Positions 1 to 10,450 of a DNA stretch of 64,000 bases are shown piece after piece. The notes beneath the pieces were generated by a model, which saw only the letters and a list, made by a program, of their open reading frames with translations, made no database searches and was not told the origin of the DNA. The position numbers and the translations under genes are program-made. The stretch is from Enoplosus armatus. Its lineage: Eukaryota > Chordata > Actinopteri > Centrarchiformes > Enoplosidae. Within the stretch, counting starts at the first letter, position 1. Each line of letters starts with the position of its first letter. The DNA lies in the NCBI RefSeq assembly GCF_043641665.1, contig NC_092180.1, positions 7,805,891 through 7,869,890 of the forward strand, written 5' to 3'.

Positions 1-1194
1 GAGAGGCTTTGCTGTTTAACTTTGATATAATTCTAAATATCATGTCATGCTCATCAAAGGGGAAGATGAGCACAAGTAAAGCCCGACTAACTTCTGTGTT
101 GCATTCAACTCAAGCGGCTTTTCACAGATAATATGTGTTTAAAGTTTAAAAATACGGTGGTGACGACACCCTCTGTGTCATTTACTGGTTTGTAATGTGG
201 CTGCCGTTTTTTCCAAACTCACCCAGTGGCTTGTGTTCATCCGAACGGGACAGAGAGTATGGGGGAGGAGGTGATTCTGGAAATGCAACAAAAATGAAGG
301 TTAAGTTAAAGGCTGTAAGATCTGAGAAAAAAAAGGACCGCAGTAATCATGCCTCATATAGTATTAGTTCCTGCATGAAACAATCAAAAACTTATACAGC
401 TGTGTTACCAGCTGTAGATTTTACTGTGTGCTGAACATACAAGTGCACAGCCCACATGGACTCATAAGAAAAATATGACTTTTTACACATAACATTACAT
501 TCAAAACAAATAACTTTGTCTTCTGTCCCACGTTCAACGAATACAATCTGCCACAAAGAAATGGTTTCCTTGCTGAAACACAGCTCAAGTTTCTTCTAAT
601 CATACATCAAGAAGAACTCAAGGACATTTTACTAAAAACTGTAGCCTTTTAATTATCATATAATGAAAAAATTTAAATTTAAATGGACTTCAGTCTCACC
701 TAAATCACATAAAGTATTTCCTCTCTTCGGGTAGACCATTAAACCCACCTGCTTCTATAGCTGATGCTATTGTAGATGTAATGTACCTGAATGTATTTGA
801 GTATCTTTGACTCTTGACTAAATTCTGCTTCACATAAGGCTTGTTTTTCACGATATGCTCATAATTTAGGTTTGTACTTAACAACAATAGACCATCTCTC
901 CTTATATTCAAGGAACAATTTGCTCTGAGTACACGATTGCACAACTGTAAACACATCTAGTCTTTATTCTGAACTATAATTCAACATCAGAACCGGCAAG
1001 TATTTCATCCCAGATACTGTATATTTCTTTTTTAAGAGAACTGCATTTGCATTTTCTCCCCTGCTTTGTCTTACATCTTCATTAAGTTTCAGCTGAGACG
1101 TTTTCATTCACACTGTCTCTCCGGATGACTTGAGTGTGAAAGCAGCGCTGTAAACTGAGCAATGCTGCTGCTGGGATAGTCCCTTCAGCCCTAA

Positions 1195-1335
1195 AGTGGA
1201 CATGGGTTTGTGGCTGCGGCCCCTTTAAGAGCAGAGCCAGTAATTGCCGGAGTCCTCAGTCAGTCAGATACCCAGCGAGTCAGTCTGGCGCCAGCACTAT
1301 GCAAACTGTATATTATCGGCACTCCTTCACCTAAA
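1195..1335. promoter_or_regulatory. candidate intronic enhancer with GTCT-GGCGCC motif
   Basis: A unique, non-repetitive patch in smad6 intron 1 contains GTCTGGCGCCAGC at 1283-1295, joining a SMAD half-site (GTCT) to the GC-rich palindrome GGCGCC. An octamer-like ATGCAAA follows at 1299-1305. BMP-responsive elements of inhibitory SMAD and Id genes combine a GC-rich SMAD1/5 site with a nearby GTCT/AGAC, and Smad6 is a known BMP target. Enhancer function here is inference from motif and position. Confidence 0.25.
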
Positions 1336-1553
1336 TAACAAGAGGAGGACCTCCTTGTCAGAGAAAAAAGAGCCTAAGTGCAACTTGAGAGCGACCTTCA
1401 AATGGATGATGTGGAAAGCAGTTAAGTTTTTTCGCAAATTTAAATAAGAGATGTGTTAGGAAATGTCGAGAGAAAACCAAAGTAAAAGCTGAGTTATGAA
1501 AATATAATAAAACTGTAGGGCAGGCACGAGAAGAGGCTGACATTTACTCTCAT

Positions 1554-1577
1554 GGGGGGGGGGGGGGGGGGGGGGGG
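1554..1577. repeat. poly-G homopolymer (24 G)
   Basis: An uninterrupted run of 24 G (C on the minus strand, the direction of smad6 transcription). Such runs can form quadruplexes and are unstable in replication and sequencing, so the true length may differ. Confidence 0.9.
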
Positions 1578-2113
1578 TTCAGTGTTGCATTCTCAGCTAT
1601 AATATACATTGAATCAGTCAACACGCCTGTAAATGTAAGATGACTTCATCAGTAATAATTGAATAAAAATAAATTCTTTTCGTGGTTGTTTGAGACTTTA
1701 ATCAACAATAACAGCGTTATTATAACATTAGCTGCATGCCTCAGGCCAACAACATAAACCCCATTTATTTAATGCTATCTACTGTTTATGGGCCATGAAT
1801 CGTTATGCTGCATAAAGTCTAATTCGGTTCATGAATCACTCCACCTTTTTTGAGATTAAGTTAAGTCACTGTAAGGCCCTGACTCTGGACCTCCAAGGGT
1901 TCTGGAGGGAGTCCCAGGGACCCCCATGACGACGTGTGATAGGTTTATGTCAGTGTTAGAGGGGCAGAATGACAGAATGTGTATATTTACTGCTATCTCA
2001 AGTCGTTGCTCACAGTTGAAAGGTCTTTTCTGAGGGGAAAGGTCTCTTCTAGATGTAGTCAGGGCCCTCTGATTCACCCTCCCCTCCCTCCCCTCCAATG
2101 TTGATGTCCTTAC

Positions 2114-2846
2114 CTGGCCCACATAAGCGGCTGTAGTGATAGGGGTTGCAGCACACCTTTGCGCTGTCCACTTCGCCGAAGCTCTGGCAGTGGCACAGCG
2201 CTTTGAGCCGGGCTGACAGCGGTAGGTCGCTCCAGCGGTACACCTTACACAGGAGATACTGCGCAGAGATGTGATGAGCCCCGAGCCGCAGCTCTGTGCT
2301 CGGCACCATGACGCACTCGCTGGAAATCCCTCCTTTGGTCTCCACAGCCTTCACCAAGGCGTCCAGAGATCTCTCCTTGAGTCTTTTCAAAAAGGCATGA
2401 GCAGTGCTCGCGAGTTCTTCCTCCAGCCCCGCGTGCCTCGGTGTGCACTGACAAGGGCCCCCTCCGTCTTTTCTCGGGGCCCAATAAGGGCTCCGAGGTC
2501 TGAGATCCCATTCACCAAACAAACAACACGTCACCGTCCTACTGTCGCCATCCTGTCCCCGGCGAGAGCCTCTGTGCTCCGGGACGCACATGGCACCTCG
2601 GTCATCGTCGGGCTGCTCCTCTTCCTCCCTCTCCGTCAGGTCTCCAGCCTGCCCCGTGAGTCCCGGAGCCGGGTCAGTGTGTGTCACCGACCGCTGCTCG
2701 TGTCTGTGGAGCTTCCCTGAGTGTCTGCCACACGGACCGTTCCGTCCTCCCTCACCTCGTCTGCTTCCATCCCGCCCGTCGCTCTCGGTGACCTGACGGC
2801 TTCTCCAGAGTCGCCGTACAAGACCTGAGCGTTTCGACTTGAACAT
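2114..2846 (-). CDS. smad6: smad6 first coding exon (inhibitory SMAD, MH1-like half)
   Basis: Inhibitory SMAD that damps BMP/TGF-beta signalling by blocking type I receptors and receptor SMADs. Only the first coding exon is in the window, 244 codons plus one base. The N-terminus starts MFKSKRSGLVRRLWRSR, the Smad6/7 signature; around residue 100 is a TVTCCLF segment, and the C-terminal half holds the degenerate MH1 region (LKRLKERSLDALVKAVE, then CCNPYHYSRLCGP). TVTCCLF and RLKERSLD point to Smad6 rather than Smad7. The exon ends in phase 1 at a GTAAGG donor (2113-2108), exactly where the Smad6 first exon should end. The ATG at 2846 is the first in its frame: the open frame continues upstream only from a GTG, and a TAA lies at 2918-2916. 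Its Kozak context is weak (C at -3, T at +4). The linker and MH2 exons lie left of position 1. I cannot decide between the a and b fish copies. Confidence 0.95.
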
Positions 2847-3110
2847 ACGACAACCTAGACAGTTTTGGATGTGTCCTGTCGATCCCGTCCGGGTCTCGGG
2901 AGATGCCACATCGATTTACACTCGTCGCGCCAGACCGGGGGTTTGTGCACGGTGCGCACAACATGCGCAGCCGGTGGTCACCGTTTTCTGGCTCTCCCGC
3001 AGCATTAGAAAGTAATATTCAATCATGCGTTGCGTTAAACATCACTGAACCTCTGAAGAAGGAGACAGTCACTGCTCAGTGACCTGCCGTCGCCAACTCA
3101 ATTAAGCCAC
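2847..3110 (-). promoter_or_regulatory. smad6: smad6 5' UTR / promoter region
   Basis: This is the sequence immediately upstream of the smad6 ATG on the minus strand. It is GC-richer than the flanks and carries CpG-containing motifs, including GCGCCAGAC at 2927-2935, a GC-rich SMAD-like site directly joined to AGAC. No clear TATA box is visible. The transcription start cannot be placed from sequence alone. Confidence 0.4.
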
Positions 3111-3520
3111 AACTTTTGCCAGCCCTCTTACAAAGCCTTCAACTCCCCAACACTCTGGAGATCCCGCACACAATCCACAAACCATAGTTAGACCGCTCAA
3201 GGAGCAGTATCAGTTTACTTTGACAAAAAGAGCATCAGAAACATACATCCAAAAGTTTTCCAGAGTTTCTCCTTGAGCTTCGTGAACCCCTCGATCCGTA
3301 AAATCCTTCCTTCACCCCGAAATAAATCCTCGCAACACTGAGATACCGATGATTTCTGTCGCTGTGTTGGAAGCAATAATCCCGCTGCAGAGTCCCGGGA
3401 TAAAGCAGAGATGGTCGGGGACTCCAGTGCCAAACTCCGGGACGGATTCCGTGCTGAGAAGTTGTTTTAAAGAGAGCTGGAATTACTCCACTCTCCACTC
3501 CCCTGCAAGTCCTTTACGGA

Positions 3521-3619
3521 CGCACACACACGGGCACACACACACACACACACACACATACACACACACACACACACGCACGGGCACACACACACACACA
3601 CACGCTCCTGCACACACAC
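3521..3619. repeat. imperfect CA microsatellite
   Basis: CA repeats interrupted by CG, TA and two copies of the block ACGGGCACACA, suggesting internal duplication of an interrupted CA unit. Confidence 0.9.
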
Positions 3620-4251
3620 TAGAGTCAAGTCAGACAGAATAAAAACAGGCTTATTCGACTGTGGTTTTCAAAATAAAAACCTTAATGGTGAACATATTCT
3701 GGAGGTTTCTGGAGGAAGGCTGGTTATGCTGTTTTTTACAAATCTGTAATTTCCCAATAATTCCCCGGGATGTTTCCTGCTATGCATTTTATTAATAATT
3801 ATAAATATATGAAATATGTTTTTGCGCAAGTAAATATCGATCCATCATTCACGTATCATTGGAAACACTCTTCATCATATATGTTAAACTGCTTCCTTGC
3901 ATGTGGACAAATTCCTCGTTTTTTGTTCTACTGACCTGCTGTAAAAGACCTCAGTTGATAAGCAGTGAGGAACAGTATTGACAGTCTGAACAGAATGAAA
4001 TGAATACATTAAGATATATACAGACTGAATGAAGAATAAAGGGATAAGTACAAGTAACGGAAATATCGAGACAGTACCAAAATCCAAAGTTCACAAAGTT
4101 CTTTCCACGAAACTTTCTAGGAATCTATTATCTAAAAATTGCATGGATCTATTTAATTACACAGCTGTCAGCGAGACGACTGAAAAGGTGAGCATTTCAT
4201 TTTTCCAAAACTTAAACATGATGCTTTTATTTTGAAACGCAGATCACTGAG

Positions 4252-4252
<1 letters not shown>

Positions 4253-4298
<46 letters not shown>
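4253..4298. repeat. (CT)23 microsatellite
   Basis: A perfect CT dinucleotide array of about 46 bases, with no flanking gene. Confidence 0.95.
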
Positions 4299-4300
<2 letters not shown>

Positions 4301-4689
4301 GCCCCAGAGGAAAGCTCTGGAGCCATTGGTTGATTCCCGCCATCATGTGCCAGTCTAGACACTTTGGCGGCTGGGAGCCGCACTGATTGTTGCGCAAACA
4401 CGGTTTCAAGTTTCTTAACTCTTAAAGACGCAACATCCTGCTCTGCTCAAACTGGAAATGTCCTGCAGCGAGGTGATCACAGTGAAAATCACATTGATCA
4501 CGGCTGAATAGATTGATGATAACAGATACATAAATGTAAAATAACAAATACCTCCATGGCCTGACCACGTGATGGTAGAATAACCCCCCCTCCAAACTTA
4601 ACAATAATAAAAATAATATAACACCTAAAGAATTATTAATTATAAAGACGTGTATCATTATTCTTATTTATTCTATTTCCATCATGTAA

Positions 4690-4860
4690 TTATAAAGTCA
4701 CGAAACGGTTAAAATAGTACTTTAACTACTAAGTATGCAGTAAAATAAATGTATAAATGTAAAAAATGTCCTCTGAGATGTAATGGAGTAGAATTATAAA
4801 GTAGAATTAAATGGAAATACTCAAAACGGTATAAGCACTGTATACTTATGCTTTAATATT
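4690..4860. mobile_element. fragment of TACTCAAGTAAAAGTA-type hAT MITE
   Basis: An AT-rich stretch with ATGTAATGGAGTAGAA, TATAAAGTAG and GGAAATACTCAAAAC matches the interior and end of the teleost MITE whose full copy is at 37475-38089. No terminal repeat is preserved here. A related stretch with ACTCAAGCAAAAGTACT lies near 5358-5420. Confidence 0.4.
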
Positions 4861-5248
4861 ATTATCATATTAGATATCATTATTATTTTCATATTATTAA
4901 ATCAAATCTTAAGCTTTAGATTTAAATGCACTTATTCTTTCAACTGAATTTCAAATATTGTCAAAACCTTCATGTCACTTTTTCCTTTGAGAGGGTCTTC
5001 ATTAACTGCCCTGTGTGACCACACGTGTCACTTTGGGTTTCATTATCAATCACAATGAGTACTTCTAATTTTCATTATTGAACACATTTTACTGAAATAC
5101 ATCTTTACTTTTACATAAGAGAGTTGTGCCAGCCTTTGGCAGTGAAGGTGCATTAAAACAATACAATACTATGATACTAGACTCATGATAAAGGATTTGA
5201 AGGCCTTTTCTATCTATCTAGTGCAATGTATTCCTGAATGTTCAGTCC

Positions 5249-5342
5249 TGGTTCAGGAGGTAGAGCAGGTCTTTGGCGATTCAATCCCCGGCTCCTCCTT
5301 CTGTCCACATGTTGAAGTGTCCTTGGGCAAGACGCTGAACTT
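5249..5342 (+). mobile_element. tRNA-derived SINE remnant
   Basis: GTTCAGGAGGTAGAGC resembles a tRNA A box (TAGCTCAGGTGGTAGAGC) and GCGATTCAATCCCCGGCTCC resembles the T arm and B box. They are followed by GTCCTTGGGCAAGACGCTGAAC, a tail that accompanies this tRNA-like head in many teleost copies. It cannot fold as a functional tRNA because the anticodon region is shortened. Confidence 0.5.
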
Positions 5343-6057
5343 GTTGGACCAGCCAAAAACTCTACTCAAGCAAAAGTACTGTTACTTTGCAAAAACGAGT
5401 ACTCAAGTAGAGGCACACGTAATCATCAAAATAACTACATGGGTTAGAAAACAAAGGTATTTACTGAAAAAATGACTTCAGGTACGGATAAAGACCTGAA
5501 CAATCACCTGTATTTATTTGTGCATGAAATGAAAAGTCATCATCTCCTGATTAGATATTAGATGCCACATATACACCAGGACAGTATATCCAGTCTGTAT
5601 CTCTCAAGTGGGATCACAGAATATTACATTATTAATATTATACTATATTAAGTACACCAATAAGTAAAGTTTTTTTTATTACTTTCCTTGCTTGTTGTCT
5701 CCTATAATATGTTATGATTTAGCAAATAAATCAGCAAATAATGTGCATAACAGAGCTGTCTGTTCAGTCAAAAAGTAAATATAAACAGTGTCAACATGTT
5801 ACAGTGTCCTTAAACGTAGATGATTCCAGTATAGATGTCCCATAGAAGTCCCAGTTCCCATCACAGACAGCCACAGATCAGGTGTGAGCTGCCCCACATC
5901 CGGGTCTCTCAAATCACATAAAGACTGTAAGATTAGAGAAGTGGTCAAATCAGCCTCATATCAGATGACTCATTTAGGCTCATTAGGAGAAAATACTGTG
6001 ACGTTTCATTATTAATTACCTATTAAATAGCCTACAGGTGTGTTCACTTTTTAACCT

Positions 6058-6135
6058 TGGACCCGAAGAAGACCACGTGTGGTTGAAACGCGATATCAGT
6101 CATGAATGTACGTGTAATGAATAAAAAGTATGTTG
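6058..6135 (+). mobile_element. retroelement-like fragment with CCGAAGA-hairpin-GAAAC motif
   Basis: CCGAAGA (6063-6069), a short hairpin GACCAC/GTGGTT and then GAAAC (6085-6089) form a motif that recurs in vertebrate retroelement debris and resembles a hammerhead ribozyme core (CUGANGA, stem II, GAAA). The element family is unidentified. Position 4 of the core is C instead of U, so activity is doubtful. Confidence 0.3.
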
Positions 6136-6265
6136 CATTAAGTACAATTTTCTCAAAAAAAGTTACTTGAAGTCGAGATGAAATTAAAAATGCTTGTTTA
6201 ACTCTTTTAGATCACATCCCCGGTCATATTGTGCACCTATTTAAGAATAAATATGCCCCAAAAAT

Positions 6266-6291
6266 ATATATATACATATATATATATATAA
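6266..6291. repeat. TA-rich microsatellite
   Basis: A short interrupted TATATA array with a single CA break. Confidence 0.8.
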
Positions 6292-6449
6292 CATGTGCTT
6301 ACATAAGCTTGAACCCACTAATTTCAACCAATAATATCCTGACATCCACCCATCAATCAATCAATTCAACTTTTAGCAGCACAGAGGTAAGATGATATCC
6401 CCAGGGAGTGCACCAGGCTTTGAAGCCAATTTGACATAGGGGCTGAACA

Positions 6450-6735
6450 GTGTAATTACAACTTCTGGGTCCACCATGTGATGCACACTGGCCCAAAAAG
6501 ACCTTTTCCCATAGACTAACATTGTGAAATAGATGTCTATAAATCAGGAAAGAGAGAAGTAGCTGAATCCAGAGTTACTTTCCTGGGCATTGTCACTGTC
6601 GTTCATGTGAGCGAGCCCGAGACAGAGCGGTTGGAACTTTTTTGGCTTCCTGCGTCACCGAGCAACTTTCATAGGAATTAAAGGGGGCCCGCCTCCAACG
6701 CTGTATCCAGTTCTCTTTATACATCCGTGAGTTAG
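6450..6735. repeat. dispersed teleost repeat (unclassified)
   Basis: The stretch runs from TTACAACTTCTGGGTCC through TTGTGAAATAGATGTCT to CCAGTTCTCTTTATACATCC. I recognise it as a high-copy interspersed sequence of percomorph genomes. No coding capacity and no clear terminal repeats are seen in this copy. Confidence 0.45.
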
Positions 6736-7413
6736 CTGTGACACGCGCACAAATAAGTCACGATACGGAAGCTAGATAAGCTACTCTTGAAATGCCGTTT
6801 CATCTCGACTTTATGTCTTTGTTGCTACCGACCTCTGGCCGGCACCTTGCAGGTATCTCGCTGCCATCAGTGTCTGTGTGTGTGAATGGGTGACTGAGAG
6901 GCAAATTCTAAAACGCTTTGCATAAAAGGTATTTACTTCAAATAAAAGCTTTGTATCTTTTACAGATGAGTTAAGTTAAACAAGCCCTAACTAATAGTGA
7001 GTGTACACGCATTTGAGTGGAGGGACCTATTGAACTTCAGTAGCAAAGGCACAGGGGGTAGACGGGGGTAAACAAGGGGTTAGGGCATCCCCCAGTGGCA
7101 TCATGCAAGTCCTCCCACTGCTCCTCTCTGTGCCAGCGTTACCGCCTCCACCACTGCTCGAGACTGGCATTTTAACAACTCTATAAGCGTTGGTTCGAGT
7201 GGAAGTTACGGCTGTAGGATTATCACAGCCGTCCTGGTGGGTAACCGCTCACACCTCACATCAGAAGAGTTAACCCCGTCCAGTTATGTGTGCTGTACCA
7301 GGACCAGTGTACCCAAACTACTACTGGAGTATGTGAGGGACGCCAGGGCTGGCTGAAGAAGTAGGAGTCAAGTTACAATGACAGAAGGAGAGAGTTGAGG
7401 AAGAAGAGGAGAT

Positions 7414-7415
<2 letters not shown>

Positions 7416-7469
<54 letters not shown>
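7416..7469. repeat. (GT)27 microsatellite
   Basis: A perfect GT array of about 54 bases, the longest dinucleotide tract in the window. Confidence 0.95.
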
Positions 7470-7470
<1 letters not shown>

Positions 7471-8857
7471 ACTGGGCACCTGTTCAAAATGTGTTCCCCT
7501 GTGAAACTCAATCAGATGTAGAGATGCAGAGAGGGAAGAGAGAAGTGTTTTGGAAGAGCTTCGTCCAGAGTTGAATGTTTCAGTGGCCACATAAACACGA
7601 CCACTGGGACTCACAGCCAACGGGTGATTTATTAGTCTCTGAAACAGCATATAACCAAATATATTTTATCACAGACTCATGGGGAAGTTCAGGAGCATTG
7701 ACCATCCAACATAAGATGACGCCATACACTGTCAACGCTGGTGTTGTTTTCTATATATTATTGTTTTCTGTAACTCAAAATGAAAAGAAGAGGGTTGTTA
7801 CCTCAGCTGAGTCGAACACATAAATCAAAGTGGGTGTAACATACATTCCTAGTAGTCAACACTCAAGTTGTCAAAGTGAAAACACAGAAGGTTTATTACC
7901 ATGTCAGGTGTGGCTGAAAGACCGGAAATACAGTCAGTTGTATCAAAATCTTGCAGTCAAGGTAACTTAAACGGGAAAAAAGTGAACAAACTTTGGGATC
8001 TGCTTTTTGTCATGTTGTCGTATGTATGTGATATGAAATTCAACTGGGAAACTATGCAATAATAACAGCAACAATGACATCAAAAGGCCCAACCCAAAGT
8101 CCAACCAAGTGGTAATTAATGTGAGTCAGACAGGATGGCATTAACCTATCAAATCCCACTCTCACCACATCCGTTGTGCATTCATGGACAAATACACTTC
8201 CCATAGTGTGCAACACATAGATATCACATACATAGTATACATAGAGACCAAGTGGAATAAGTTTACATTATTCCAAAATAGTGCAGTACAAGAACTGTGT
8301 GCAATAAAACTATTATGTTCATGAACGCTAATGTACACAGAGAACAATAGCAATAACTATTCTTATTACTTCATAACTAACTATGTAATCTGTTACAGCA
8401 GTTTGATATTTATATTTTTATACGTTAATTATATTGCCATTAATTCCTTTTATTCAAAAGTCTTTCTTGTTTCTTGCATTTCTAAATTCTGATCATAGTT
8501 AAGTATACTGTGGTACTGTGATTTTCATATCTCTCAGCTGATTGGATGTGCAACTGCAATTACAGCTTAAATGACCTGAATCTTGAATCAATAGTCAGGG
8601 AGCTGTTGAGACTGCATAACTAATATTCAAGGAGGGCAAACTGGCCAGCTGAACTGAGAGAAACTGGTTATTAGACACTACACAAAAAGGCAATAGTCTA
8701 TGCAGACACACCATCATTGAATTACATGTTCACTCATTATTACTGTACCGTGTGCATTGATTCCCTAAACAGAAATAGAAGATAAACAGTGGAGGAAGAA
8801 TACAAGAAAATGAGAGGCATAGCTTTTATTCATAAAATGAAGAAAGTATTTTTTGGA

Positions 8858-8935
8858 TATTTAATGCCTTTACAGTAGAGAGATGAAAAGAAATTATGGA
8901 AGAGAGAGATGGGAAACAACCTGCATCATTTCCTG
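8858..8935 (+). repeat. copy of the 'gacaggaaatgag' teleost repeat (fragment)
   Basis: ATTTAATGCCTTTACAGTAG, AGAGATGAAAAGAAATTATGG and AGAGAGATGGGAAACAACCTGCATCA parallel the repeat at 11882-12062, in the same order. It is a degraded copy. Confidence 0.4.
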
Positions 8936-9481
8936 GTAAAAGTAATCGGTCTTATTGATCTTTGTATTATTGGAACTATTTTCTTAGTCCTTAGAGAAAG
9001 TTTACTAGAGTTGTAAAGTTAAACGTTTCAGGGAAGGATAATTCAAAACCTGGACAAATAAAACCACAACTATCTGCAAAATATGTTTTTTGTGTCATTT
9101 GGCTGAACTGAATCTGTCAGCCCAACAATTGCTATTGACGCCATAAAAGCGTCCTGGTTGCGTGTGCATTGGTGATAAGGTGCGTGTGTGTGGGAAGAGG
9201 TCTGGGTGGGGGTGTATAAAGGTTGGTGGGAGAGTAGACAGGGTGTCCGGCACCAAACCGCCTCCCAAAATAAATGCAGTCCCTGCGTCTCTGTGTCTGT
9301 CCAGGGGCAGACCCGCGGGCTCCCACCGCTCCAGCAGCAGCAGAGGAGAGGAGTCTGGGGCCGGGCGGCCTGTCACAGGAACAACATGTCATCAGCTTCA
9401 TCGCTGCCCTAATGGCTCTCCTCTAGACCAGAGACATGGCAGACAGTGTGTTGCCCCACCAAGGCGGCAGTTTACTCTGCA

Positions 9482-9503
9482 CTCACACACACACACACAC
9501 ACA
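9482..9503. repeat. CA microsatellite
   Basis: A short CA array of about 22 bases. Confidence 0.85.
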
Positions 9504-9749
9504 TGCGTACATAAACATTCATGTGCACACAAACACTCCTGCTGCCCACTCCCAGCCACTTACAGGCCAGCGCTGGAGAGACTAGGAGGCCCCCTTATGA
9601 AAACATGCAGGGGTGCTGGAGATAATGTCTAGCCAGACCTCTGGACTCACGCCAGGCTGCCCTCTTAATCTGAGGTCCATAGGAATCTCTGCCAAGGGTC
9701 AGTAACATTAGCCAGCTAAAATATTTATCTGTTGGGAGCTGATCCTGAC

Positions 9750-9974
9750 TTAAAGGAATAGTTCAACAGTTTGGGAAATGCACTTATTCGCTTTCTTGCA
9801 GAGAGTTATTTGATAAGATTGATGCCACTCTCATATGTGTGTGTTGAATATGAAGCTACAGCCAGCAGCCGGTTAGCTTAGCTGCAGCCTAAGGTAAGCC
9901 AATCAACTGCTGGCTGCATATTTAGCATACACATATCAAAGTGGTATCGATCTTTCTAATCTAACTCTCGGCAG
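9750..9974. mobile_element. foldback MITE (long inverted repeats)
   Basis: The left arm starts TTAAAGGAATAGTTCAACAG and includes CTTATTCGCTTTCTTGCAG and TGCCACTCTCATATGTGTG. The right arm, reverse-complemented, reads CTGCCGAGAGTTAGATTAG and ATACCACTTTGATATGTGTA, so the two arms mirror each other around a short centre (GGTTAGCTTAGCTGCAGCC). The right end stops inside the arm, so the last ~40 bases are missing. This is a very common percomorph element with no coding capacity. Confidence 0.7.
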
Positions 9975-10299
9975 AAACCTCACACCTTAAGAGAGTGAAA
10001 GAAGTCAAGAAGCCGCCTGAACTGCTTTCCTTGTTAACAGTTCTCTCAGTTCAGCCCACACCCATCTCCGTCTGCTGGACTTCTGGCACCAGAGAGGGCG
10101 TAATCAAGCCCTCGCTCTGCCCTCTTACTCACAGTTCAGCTCTAATGCGCCACCATCCCTTTGAAACTGCACTCAGCTACCCTTTCAATGAATTTCCATG
10201 CACTTTTTTTCAAGGGCCACATATTTATTTTCTTTCTCTCTCTCTCTTTCTCTTTGCTGGTCCGACTCTCACGCTCACCACTGGAGCTAGGCGAGCCGC

Positions 10300-10450
10300 T
10301 GGCTGCACCAGTTAGCTCATTAATCACTCTTCTCCTCTGCCCCTCCGTTCTGAGAAACAGAGTCACTAATTAATGGAAAGCACTTTATGACAGAACGCAG
10401 GGGTTTCCTGGAAATTAACCATTAATCTAGACTTCCATTATAGGTCTAAT
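10300..10450. promoter_or_regulatory. candidate conserved non-coding element
   Basis: A unique, non-repetitive stretch with a homeodomain-type TAATTAAT at 10367-10374 next to GGAAAG, and ATTAACCATTAATCTAG downstream. It sits in the desert upstream of smad6. It looks like a clustered-site enhancer, but conservation was not tested. Confidence 0.2.

Larger units (their letters stand above)
1..2113 (-). other. smad6: smad6 intron 1 (partial), no exon seen
   Basis: This stretch lies downstream of the smad6 exon 1 donor, so it is first-intron sequence. No segment resembling the Smad6 linker (the PPPYSR motif) or the MH2 domain was found on the minus strand. It holds a 24-base G run and a unique, moderately GC-rich patch near 1195-1330, described separately. 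Open frames here are short and unlike any family I recognise. Confidence 0.6.

Noticed and set aside
2271..2720. Long open frame on the plus strand opposite smad6 exon 1
   Set aside because: It is a GC-driven shadow of the smad6 coding exon; the minus-strand frame has clear Smad6 motifs and a matching donor.
2847..2909. N-terminal extension of smad6 (21 extra codons)
   Set aside because: The extension opens with GTG, not ATG, and an in-frame TAA lies just upstream; the known Smad6 start MFKSKRS matches the first ATG.
3349..3642. Open frame ending in a His-Thr repeat
   Set aside because: The repeat peptide is a translated CA microsatellite; there is no splice-consistent neighbour.
4168..4409. 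Open frames with Arg-Glu repeats
   Set aside because: They are translations of the CT/GA microsatellite.
5249..5342. tRNA gene
   Set aside because: The A and B box-like pieces are imperfect, the anticodon arm cannot form and a SINE tail follows.
9162..9632. 156-codon open frame on the plus strand
   Set aside because: It has no recognisable domain, ends in CA-repeat peptide, and a minus-strand frame of similar length overlaps it; chance in a GC-richer patch.
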